Positions 1 through 6,506 of a stretch of 12,663 nt of DNA are shown here, in pieces. The translations under genes were made by a program, and so were the position numbers. Below the pieces are notes generated by a model, which had not been told where the DNA came from, ran no database searches, and saw only the letters and a program-made list of their open reading frames with translations. How positions within the stretch are numbered: the stretch's first letter is position 1; every line of letters begins with the position of its first letter. Origin of the DNA: Halobacteria archaeon (GTDB taxonomy: Bacteria; Pseudomonadota; Gammaproteobacteria; UBA9214); assembly GCA_013041945.1 (NCBI GenBank), contig JABDRC010000002.1:1-12663 (forward strand). The letters are read 5' to 3'.

Positions 1-431
1 GGGCCATTGACCAGGACGGAGACACCATTGACATCTTGGTGCAGAAACGCCGGAACAAGACGGCAGCTAAACGGTTCTTCCGCAAGCTATTAAAGGGCCA
101 AGGTAAGTCACCATGGCAAATCATTACAGAAAAACTGAAGAGCTATTCGGCTGCGCATCGAGAGGTAGTACCTTCGGTTACACACAGCACCAAACAATAC
201 GATAATAACCGAGCTGAGGTATCACATGAACCGACTCGCCAACGCGAACGACAGATGCGCCGGTTCAAATCAGCTGGACAGGCTCAGCGTTTTCTCTCGG
301 TTTATGGCGTGGTAGGGAACCTGTTCAGACTGGGCCGACATTTAACACGAGCGAGTCACTATCGGGAGTTTCGCGCGAGAGCATTTAGTGAATGGCAGGA
401 GGTGACTTGCGCCCAAATCATCGCCTGGTAG
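1..431 (+). CDS. IS6-family transposase, C-terminal part (5' end outside window)
   Basis: This is a DDE transposase of the IS6 family, which catalyses replicative (cointegrate) transposition. Reading starts in frame at base 3 with AIDQDGD, which in the family follows the first catalytic Asp; that first Asp lies outside the window. Visible family motifs are the AAKRFF segment, KLKSYSAAHRE, then NNRAEVSHEPTRQRERQMRRFKS with the third catalytic Glu (codon 216-218), and the C-terminal LFRLGRHLTRASHYREFR. The second catalytic position, normally Asp in a TDKL motif, reads ITEKL, a Glu at codon 129-131, so activity is doubtful. An internal GTG at 36 gives an apparent 131-aa ORF, but homology continues upstream of it, so it is not the true start. 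The stop is TAG at 429-431. Family assignment is confident; functionality is not. Confidence 0.88.
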   Translation, partial: AIDQDGDTIDILVQKRRNKTAAKRFFRKLLKGQGKSPWQIITEKLKSYSAAHREVVPSVTHSTKQYDNNRAEVSHEPTRQRERQMRRFKSAGQAQRFLSVYGVVGNLFRLGRHLTRASHYREFRARAFSEWQEVTCAQIIAW

Positions 432-473
432 TAATGGGTTGAAACCGTAGATCGGTTGTGCGGATTTGATATC

Positions 474-490
474 GTTAAGTTGACAGTACC
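474..490 (-). repeat. Candidate right terminal inverted repeat of the IS6-family element
   Basis: Read inward from position 490 on the minus strand, the end is GGTACTGTCAACTTAAC. It starts with GG and has a CTGT core, as is common for IS6-family ends, and lies about 60 bp after the transposase stop, a normal spacing. It also coincides exactly with the point where the neighbouring transposase fragment breaks off. The partner repeat is outside the window, so the match between ends cannot be tested here. Confidence 0.5.
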
Positions 491-620
491 GGCGAAAGCC
501 CATCACCGCCTTGATGACACCGAACACCGGTTCGACCGTCTGTTGACGTAACCGGTAGAGCGCGCGTCCGCGTTCACTTGACCATACCGCATATCGTTTT
601 ACCATCCTCGGGGTAGTTTT
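491..620 (-). pseudogene. Remnant of an IS1182/IS5-type DDE transposase, interrupted by the IS6 element
   Basis: Read on the minus strand, this stretch encodes TPRMVKRYAVWSSERGRALY followed by RLRQQTVEPVFGVIKAVMGF and RR. The TVEPVFGxIKxVMGFRRF block is the conserved C-terminal signature of IS1182/IS5-like transposases and carries the third catalytic Glu. Upstream (right of 620) the frame meets a stop at 621-623. Downstream the homology ends after GFRR, exactly at the IS6 boundary, and the remaining apparent ORF is IS6 DNA read backwards. The gene is therefore lost at both ends and non-functional. The scar indicates at least two rounds of transposition at this border. Confidence 0.75.
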
Positions 621-677
621 TCATTGGGTCATCAGTATACTCGTCCCGCGTTACCCTTTATTTAAAGTGAGAAAAGT

Positions 678-1430
678 ATGTTGTTCGATAAGCTTGGGAG
701 GGAAGCTCATCTCTGGATTGTAAGGCCCGAATCCATAACTGAGGGAATGACGCTTGCGGCGTGTATGGACACGCTTTCTGATCAGGAACAACAGCGCTAC
801 CGGCGCTTTCTATTTGAAAAAGACAGGCATCGATACCTTGTTTCACATGCACTGGTACGCAATGTGCTCTCAAATTATGCGGAAATTGCTCCAGCAGCAT
901 GGTCATTTTCAGAGTCAGGTCATGGCAGACCGGAAGTTGCCAATCCCGGTCTATCTGATATTCGCTTCAACCTCTCACATACCAGCGGGCTCGCGGCCTG
1001 TCTGGTTACCTACGTGCGTGATTGTGGCGTTGATGTCGAAAGGGTGCACACCCGCTATGGCGCGGTTGGTGTGGCTAAACGGATGTTTTCAAGCGCGGAA
1101 GTCGAAGACGTGCAGCGCCTGGAGGGGCGAGATCAGCTCAATTACTTTTTTACGCGATGGACATTACGAGAAGCGTATACCAAAGCATTGGGTACAGGGA
1201 TCACATTTCCCACCCATAAGTTAAATTTTATCATCAGGTCTGCAACTGATATTGATATCGAGTTTCAGGCAGAAATAGAAGATAACCGGAAAAATTGGCA
1301 GTTTGCAATATTTTCTTTAGGTGACGAGCATATTGCTGCGGCGGCTATAAAGCGCCCTGATCAAAATGATATAAAAATTGTTATACACAATATGAATGAA
1401 GATCTGACTAGCTACAGTACCCAGACGTGA
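678..1430 (+). CDS. Sfp-type 4'-phosphopantetheinyl transferase
   Basis: This enzyme moves the 4'-phosphopantetheine arm of coenzyme A onto the conserved serine of acyl/peptidyl carrier proteins, converting apo-ACPs to holo form in the cytoplasm. The 250-aa length is typical of the Sfp/EntD group. Visible motifs in order are RYRRFLFEKDRHRYLVSHAL (residues 40-59), the RFNLSHTSG block (96-104), CGVDVE (116-121) with Mg-binding D119 and E121, and FTRWTLREAYTKALGTGI (158-175) with metal ligand E165 and the conserved K169. ATG 678 is preceded by a weak purine-rich GTGAGAAAAG stretch. A TATACT hexamer at 636-641 could be a -10 box, but no good -35 box precedes it. The last 60 or so codons look richer in A+T than the downstream genes. 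Its obvious clients are the three carrier-protein regions of the megasynthase encoded downstream. It lies 570 bp from the next gene and is probably a separate transcription unit. Confidence 0.93.
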   Translation: MLFDKLGREAHLWIVRPESITEGMTLAACMDTLSDQEQQRYRRFLFEKDRHRYLVSHALVRNVLSNYAEIAPAAWSFSESGHGRPEVANPGLSDIRFNLSHTSGLAACLVTYVRDCGVDVERVHTRYGAVGVAKRMFSSAEVEDVQRLEGRDQLNYFFTRWTLREAYTKALGTGITFPTHKLNFIIRSATDIDIEFQAEIEDNRKNWQFAIFSLGDEHIAAAAIKRPDQNDIKIVIHNMNEDLTSYSTQT

Positions 1431-1779
1431 TAAATCACTATGATGTATACGTAGGCACAACGTTGGCATCCAGGTATGTTGTACGCCGTATACTGATATG
1501 TGGTGACGAACTAATGGGCCAGGCTGCTCAGAGCGTTGGCTCGGTATCACTACTTCACGATTGCTGGTGTTCGAGCCGCGATTGACATGCGCTAAATCTA
1601 TTAAGTAATTACCGGCACTGCTGCCTCCGTTACCATTTAGCCAGGCTCGCTATCTCACCTCCGTCAGACATTCAACGTCGAGGTCGCGGCGTTACATATC
1701 CAGCACTGATGGCATCAAAGTCAAACTTCGATCAGTTCACTGTGCGTTGCAGCTTTGATTTGTCGCTGATCGCACGGAT

Positions 1780-1818
1780 TTTGTGAATATTTCACAAATT
1801 CAGAATGAATATTTCACA
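1780..1818. promoter_or_regulatory. Candidate operator: 19-bp palindrome plus a phased repeat of one half
   Basis: TTTGTGAATATTTCACAAA (1780-1798) has perfect 8-bp arms, TTTGTGAA and TTCACAAA, around TAT. The 12-mer GAATATTTCACA occurs at 1785-1796 and again at 1807-1818, a 22-bp offset that puts both copies on roughly the same face of the helix. This is typical of a dimeric repressor or activator binding cooperatively. It lies about 200 bp upstream of the di-haem gene start. The cores TGTGA and TCACA recall CRP, but the spacer is 5 rather than 6 bp. The regulator is unknown. Confidence 0.5.
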
Positions 1819-1930
1819 GCTTTACATCAGTGACAACCCTAACCTTTACCCATGATTTCAGATCGAGATGAGCTCTTGTAAGCCTACTATGATCAGGCGA
1901 CAGACAAAAATCTCGGCGGGATTCTAATCG

Positions 1931-1949
1931 GTCAGCTTTCTATGCTGAC
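1931..1949 (+). promoter_or_regulatory. Small hairpin in the leader of the di-haem protein gene
   Basis: GTCAGC (1931-1936) pairs perfectly with GCTGAC (1944-1949) around a 7-nt loop, with a possible extra G-U pair outside. It is followed by an A/T-rich, U-poor stretch rather than a U run, so it is not a classical terminator. It lies about 35 nt upstream of the Shine-Dalgarno and could stabilise the mRNA 5' end or be part of an operator. It is short enough to be chance. Confidence 0.25.
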
Positions 1950-1984
1950 TCATTTAACAAAGAAAATTGGCAGTTTAAACTAAT

Positions 1985-1990
1985 AAGGAG
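1985..1990 (+). promoter_or_regulatory. Ribosome binding site that fixes a GTG start at 2001
   Basis: AAGGAG lies 10 nt before GTG 2001. A closer GTG at 1996 is in another frame and meets a stop after two codons. The 2001 start gives a protein beginning directly before a good signal peptide, and no in-frame ATG occurs nearby. Confidence 0.75.
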
Positions 1991-2000
1991 ATACCGTGCC

Positions 2001-5000
2001 GTGAATACGCCGCATAATCATACTGGTGGGTCAATATCCCGCAACAAGTGGAAGCTTGTTTGCTGGGTTTTGAGTGTTTTTGTGCTCTACTCGGGAGTTA
2101 CTGTGGCGTCGTACAGCAACCCCGCACGCAACTACACTTTGTTTGAAGTGGATCCGGTTCGACCGGTAGCGGTACTGGCACGCAGCGGCCTGGTGGCTGC
2201 TTTGAATGTGCCCGATGACCATTTGGAGCTATTCAGGCCGCATCCAAAAGGTGCGAAACACTGTGGCTCGATTAAAGTGGGTATGCGGCCGGTGGCCGTG
2301 GCAGTGGTGAAGGAGCGAAGACATAAAGCTGAACTGTGGGTCGTAAACCATTTGTCAGACAGTATTAGTGTGGTGCGAGTGCACACGCGCAAATGCCACG
2401 GTGAAGTGATACGGACCGTGCGGGTTGGCGATGAGCCGCGAGACATCGTGGTGGCCAAGACACCGGCTGGAAATCGAGTCCTGGTGACCACCGCACATCG
2501 GGGACAGAACCATCCGGACCCAGAGACTGCTGGTATCGCCGACCTGACAGCTTCGGCGGCGGAGAAGGCGCTCCTGCAACGGCCCACCGGAATGGCAGAC
2601 GTGCTGGTATTTGATCCTCAAGAAGCAGAGCTACTCCAAATCATAAATCTGTTCAGTGACACCCCCCGCGCGCTAGCTTTGGGGCCTGTAAATGAATCTG
2701 GTTACCACACCAGTGTTTATGCGGCCGGTTTCCATACCGGGAACAGAACGACAGTTGTGGCGGGTGAGACCGCACGCGCCGTCGGCCTGGAACGTTTAAT
2801 CGAGTTACTGGAGCATGGCGAGATCGTAGCAACCCCCAACGGGGAACTGGTGGTCAAGCATCCAGGCAGCGTTGAAATGCACGGTGGAGTACCTGCTGTG
2901 CTGGGACAAGGGCGCTGCTCCCCAGACCCCAGACCAGAGCGAATGCGACGTCACACCTTGCAATTGTGTGCACAGACAGATGCTGACAACAAGCTGCTGG
3001 CTCTGATCTCTCAACAGAACGGAGAGGTTAGCGATACCTGCGCTTGTACCAGTAGCGATGGCACATTGCAGCCGGTCACCGGCCTTATTGTCAGATTCTT
3101 CGCGGACCCCGAGGTGTGTGGAGAGGATTATAGCTTGCAGTTACAGGGCTGTTGGTTGGACCGGGATCCTGCCGAAATGATTCCCGGTGATAGCACCGTA
3201 CCGCCACCTATGGAGTGGAATGATTGGGTTAAATTTTCGTTGCCCGATGAGGATGTTTTTCAAATCCCGCTGGATGCACAGGGCGGGTTCGGCGCTGTGA
3301 CGGCCTACCCGGAAGTGGGCACCATACTGTTTTCCATGGTGACCCATCCGGCCAATGGCAAGGTCTATGTGGCTAACCAAGAGGCCAATAACATCACCCG
3401 TTTCGAAGGTCATGCCAATTTTGCCACGACCACAGTGCGTGGCGATTTGATTCGAAGCCGGATTACGCTCATCGATAACGGCCAAACGGAGTTCAAGGAT
3501 CTCAACGACCACCTGGACCATGCTTCCGGGATGGGTGACTCGCAACGCTCCCTGGCATTCCCCGTCGCACTGGCGATGACTCGACAGCAGGATAAGCGTG
3601 GCCAGATCAAAGCCGAACAGCGACTATTTTTCGCCGCCCTGGGTTCGGACAAACTTGGTTATGTAAATACGCTGGATCTGGAACGGTCTGACGAAGGGGA
3701 AGTGAACGCGGCTATCGGTTATCTGAACTTGAGCCGCCATGACGAGATATACGGTCAGGAAATCGCCGGTCCCGTGGGCTTGGCCATTGATGACAAAAGA
3801 CAGCGGATTTATGTCCTGGCCCGTTTTACCAATGAACTGCTGGTAGTGGATGGTCGCTCGGAGCAACCCTCGCTGATGGCCCGCCTGGCCATGCATAGTC
3901 CAGAACCGGACGGTATCACGCAAGGCAGGTCCGTCATGTACTACGCGGCAGAGATGTCACGCTTGGGTGACCAGTCCTGTGCCAGCTGCCATGTTTACGC
4001 CAACTTCGACAGTATCGCCTGGGACCTGGGTAATCCGGATGCTCCGGATGTTAACAACCCCGGGCCTTATGTATCCCCACCCCAGCTCGGTTATGTGGCG
4101 GACTTGGCGGCGGACCCTGAAGGACTCAGCCCTTATCGCGCTGTGTTGCCGGAGGACTTTCGTGCCGTCAAAGGTCCGATGGCCACCCAGGCCCTGCGTG
4201 GCCTGGACAACCACGGTCCTTTACATTGGCGCGGCGACCGGGTCCGGCGGGTGCAAACCGAAATTGGCCAGCAACCCAACACGGGCACTTTGGACGAGTT
4301 CAACTCCCTCCTCGAGTTTGATGAAGCCGTCACTGGCCTGACCGGCAACGACCAACTGCTCCCGCAGGAAAAGATGGATGCGCTGGCGGATTTCATTCTG
4401 CAGATCAGCTATCCGCCCAACCCTATCCGCAGCCTGGACAATAGCCTGACCCCAGAGCAACTGGCTGGCCGCGCTGCCTACTTCGGCTGCAGTGCCGTGA
4501 CTGATGAACAGCTGGAACAGCGAGTATGTGATGATGTTGATGGTCTGGAGGTCGCCATAGATTCAGCGACCCGCGAGTGTGAATGTTTTGGCAACCCGAT
4601 TCGCTTTGTCATGCATCGTTTGCTCGCGGTGCAGTCAGTAGCGCTTGCCTTTGCCAATGTCAGCATCAGCCTCGATTCCAATTTGGACCCGGACGGTAGT
4701 CTACGCAGCCTGCTACAACAGCAACTGGATGACCTGGCGCCGCTGGCCCAGGAGGTCGCTGCCCTGCAACGACAACCATTAGCAGGTCTGGCTCGAGCGG
4801 GCAATATTGCCGCCGACACGGCCTTGGCCCAAGTATTTACTGCGGAGCAACTGGATTCGATTCAGGCCTTGGTGGCGGGTTCCAATTATCCAGCCGAAGC
4901 GGGTGGCCTACTGGCCTTTGTGACTCGAGTACAGGCCCTGGAGAATGATCTGGGTGTGTCGATCTGGGCTGAGATCCTGGCTCAGCTGGACTTCAGCGGT

Positions 5001-6458
5001 TTGTCGCATGACGAGCTGCTGGCGATGTCCGACCCTGTCGCGCTTTCCGAGCATTTGCTGCAGTTCCATGGCGATGCCAATGTCAGCCGTACTCCTTTGC
5101 TGGATGCCCTGGAGCCATCCGGTTTTGAGCAAGATCCCTTGCAGGGGTGTCGCCTGGAGATTGAACAGTCCCAGTGCCGGCTGCGCATCGCTGATAGTCT
5201 CACCACCTGCCAGGGCTGCCATGTGCTTGATCCTTACGCCAACGCCGAGTTTGATGTGGCGTTCCCCGGCTTCTACGGTACTAACGGCGAATACGCCTTT
5301 TCCAACATCCCGCAGGTCTTCAAGGTTCCCCACCTGCGCAATATGTACGCCAAAGTGGGCAAATTTGGCCAGCCCCATGACCCGGACATGTTTGTCGGCC
5401 AATCCGTTTTTGGTCCACGCGCCGGCGGTTTCATCACTCGCAAGACTCCCAATTCGGGTTCCTCCGTGCGTGGATACGGCTTCTCCCACGATGGTTCGGC
5501 TGACACTGCACACCGCTTTCTCGGCCTGCTGGATTTCTTGCGTCGTCCGGCTGGTTTCCTTGGAGGCAATGATGTGCGTGGCAATCCGGATGCCTTTGAT
5601 GCATTCGAGCCAGAAGATCCATATGCCTGTCTGCAGTCTGTCGAGGTTGGTAAACATGCCTTCTTTGGCGCCTTGAATACGGATCCGCAGCTACTGTTGC
5701 CCTCCGTTCTGGCCGCCATCGAGGGAGATCAAGAGGCTGCGCAAGATGTCGTGAGTACTGTGCTGAGCAGCCCCGCGCCAATGAGTGACGTACGCTGGAA
5801 TGCTATTGTCAGCCCGGCGATGGAGGCGATACAACAGGGCCAGCCAGTGACAGCCAGGCTGGGTGCCCAGATCGTAGAAGCAGTGGCCGCCTCGCTGCTG
5901 TGCCCCGATGTGCCCGATCCGGCCCTAATGCCCTTGTGCTTCCAGCTGGGTTCCACCTTGGAGTACGGTGTGCAAGACGGTATCTGTTACCCCTCGGGAT
6001 TGCTGGAACGCAAAGCAGCAGAGGCCTTTGTTCTGGCTTTTGACAGCAACCTGAAACCGATGGTTGGCCAGCAGCTCACCTTGCGGACCGATGACGATGA
6101 CAGCGATGACCTGGTTACCATGCTGGGTGCCGCCGCCGATGGCCACTGTGACATCGGCATCACTGCCGGTCGCCACGGCTATTTGCTGGAGTTGGCCAAT
6201 GCCCAGGATCCTGAGGACAGCGTTCTGCTGGGTGATCGCCAGCAGTATCTGAGCCTTGGTGAACTCCTGGACGACGTCGACGGTCCGGTCACTTTCACCT
6301 GCTATCCGCCCCAACCCGGCCAGGCCGAAGCTCGCCGCTCGGTCATCGACCGTGATGCCGATGGCATTCTCAACGGCCTGGAGCGCCCTCGTCATCGTCA
6401 CCGAAAGAGAAACGATCGGCCGTGCGATCAGGGGTGCCGGCAAATAACAGATTCATAG
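2001..6458 (+). CDS. Exported beta-propeller (YVTN-like) / MauG-type di-haem cytochrome c protein, 1485 aa
   Basis: This is probably a periplasmic or surface c-type cytochrome related to MauG/cytochrome c peroxidases. Residues 15-36 form a signal peptide: a KWK-containing N-region, a hydrophobic core, then a likely cleavage after VTVA. Residues of about 40-650 look like a beta-propeller, with strands such as AELWVVNHLSDSISVV and GKVYVANQEANNITRFEG. A six-cysteine segment interrupts it at residues 306-384. The first haem site is CASCH (660-664) and the second is CQGCH (1070-1074). After the second come the family-typical FKVPHLRNMYAKVGKFG, GYGFSHDGSADT and AFVLAFDSNLKPMVGQQLTL. The haem sites are about 410 residues apart, far more than in ordinary di-haem peroxidases, because of a roughly 240-aa mostly helical insert starting at C830. 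DRDADGILNGLE (1450-1461) resembles an EF-hand/thrombospondin-3 calcium loop, followed by an Arg/His-rich tail. The substrate is unknown. Only 48 bp separate it from the megasynthase gene, so co-transcription is likely. Family assignment is fairly sure; role is open. Confidence 0.82.
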   Translation: MNTPHNHTGGSISRNKWKLVCWVLSVFVLYSGVTVASYSNPARNYTLFEVDPVRPVAVLARSGLVAALNVPDDHLELFRPHPKGAKHCGSIKVGMRPVAVAVVKERRHKAELWVVNHLSDSISVVRVHTRKCHGEVIRTVRVGDEPRDIVVAKTPAGNRVLVTTAHRGQNHPDPETAGIADLTASAAEKALLQRPTGMADVLVFDPQEAELLQIINLFSDTPRALALGPVNESGYHTSVYAAGFHTGNRTTVVAGETARAVGLERLIELLEHGEIVATPNGELVVKHPGSVEMHGGVPAVLGQGRCSPDPRPERMRRHTLQLCAQTDADNKLLALISQQNGEVSDTCACTSSDGTLQPVTGLIVRFFADPEVCGEDYSLQLQGCWLDRDPAEMIPGDSTVPPPMEWNDWVKFSLPDEDVFQIPLDAQGGFGAVTAYPEVGTILFSMVTHPANGKVYVANQEANNITRFEGHANFATTTVRGDLIRSRITLIDNGQTEFKDLNDHLDHASGMGDSQRSLAFPVALAMTRQQDKRGQIKAEQRLFFAALGSDKLGYVNTLDLERSDEGEVNAAIGYLNLSRHDEIYGQEIAGPVGLAIDDKRQRIYVLARFTNELLVVDGRSEQPSLMARLAMHSPEPDGITQGRSVMYYAAEMSRLGDQSCASCHVYANFDSIAWDLGNPDAPDVNNPGPYVSPPQLGYVADLAADPEGLSPYRAVLPEDFRAVKGPMATQALRGLDNHGPLHWRGDRVRRVQTEIGQQPNTGTLDEFNSLLEFDEAVTGLTGNDQLLPQEKMDALADFILQISYPPNPIRSLDNSLTPEQLAGRAAYFGCSAVTDEQLEQRVCDDVDGLEVAIDSATRECECFGNPIRFVMHRLLAVQSVALAFANVSISLDSNLDPDGSLRSLLQQQLDDLAPLAQEVAALQRQPLAGLARAGNIAADTALAQVFTAEQLDSIQALVAGSNYPAEAGGLLAFVTRVQALENDLGVSIWAEILAQLDFSGLSHDELLAMSDPVALSEHLLQFHGDANVSRTPLLDALEPSGFEQDPLQGCRLEIEQSQCRLRIADSLTTCQGCHVLDPYANAEFDVAFPGFYGTNGEYAFSNIPQVFKVPHLRNMYAKVGKFGQPHDPDMFVGQSVFGPRAGGFITRKTPNSGSSVRGYGFSHDGSADTAHRFLGLLDFLRRPAGFLGGNDVRGNPDAFDAFEPEDPYACLQSVEVGKHAFFGALNTDPQLLLPSVLAAIEGDQEAAQDVVSTVLSSPAPMSDVRWNAIVSPAMEAIQQGQPVTARLGAQIVEAVAASLLCPDVPDPALMPLCFQLGSTLEYGVQDGICYPSGLLERKAAEAFVLAFDSNLKPMVGQQLTLRTDDDDSDDLVTMLGAAADGHCDIGITAGRHGYLLELANAQDPEDSVLLGDRQQYLSLGELLDDVDGPVTFTCYPPQPGQAEARRSVIDRDADGILNGLERPRHRHRKRNDRPCDQGCRQITDS

Positions 6459-6494
6459 TTGGTTCAAGCGGTATATGTCCGGTATTCATCACAC

Positions 6495-6499
6495 AAGGA
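6495..6499 (+). promoter_or_regulatory. Ribosome binding site of the megasynthase gene
   Basis: AAGGA lies 7 nt before ATG 6507. The encoded N-terminus runs straight into the usual FAAL opening (MVELVQRRAEGWGDQTVYTF), which supports this start. The intergenic gap to the di-haem gene is only 48 bp, with no terminator-like structure. Confidence 0.75.
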
Positions 6500-6506
6500 T
6501 CTTGAT

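Larger units (their letters stand above)
1..490 (+). mobile_element. Right end of an IS6-family insertion sequence
   Basis: The element consists of the C-terminal part of an IS6-type transposase reading toward a candidate terminal inverted repeat that ends at 490. Immediately beyond 490 the sequence switches to a fragment of an unrelated transposase on the opposite strand, which is cut in the middle of a conserved motif. This makes 490/491 a natural insertion boundary. The left end lies outside the window, so element length, left repeat and target duplication cannot be seen. Confidence 0.8.
1431..2000. other. 570-bp non-coding region between the transferase and the di-haem protein gene
   Basis: No plausible gene is seen on either strand. 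The first 300 bp (1431-1730) hold nothing I recognise: no rho-independent terminator after the transferase, no tRNA and no clear IS end. The second half looks regulatory, with a palindrome plus half-site at 1780-1818, a hairpin at 1931-1949 and a strong Shine-Dalgarno at 1985-1990. No convincing sigma-70 promoter stands out; TATGAT at 1888-1893 is a possible -10 without a matching -35. Confidence 0.7.

Noticed and set aside
342..490. Coding continuation of the minus-strand transposase beyond GFRR
   Set aside because: The frame stays open but encodes IS6 DNA read in reverse, with no transposase homology; the real fragment ends at 491.
754..1224. 156-aa plus-strand ORF inside the phosphopantetheinyl transferase
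   Set aside because: It overlaps a gene with all family motifs in another frame and shows no domain or ribosome binding site.
1431..1550. Terminator after the phosphopantetheinyl transferase
   Set aside because: Two GTATAC-containing stretches are present, but no GC-rich stem followed by a T run.
1729..1772. Inverted repeat CGATCAG / CTGATCG in the intergenic region
   Set aside because: Seven-bp arms with a 30-nt loop are expected by chance; GATCAG also occurs elsewhere nearby without a partner.
1782..1796. CRP binding site (TGTGA ... TCACA)
   Set aside because: The two half-sites are separated by 5 bp rather than the 6 bp needed for CRP, so I call only a generic candidate operator.
4908..5676. 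Long overlapping ORFs of about 245 aa on both strands inside the di-haem gene
   Set aside because: They lie wholly within a coding region with clear haem motifs, have no recognisable domains and are frame shadows of a GC-rich gene.
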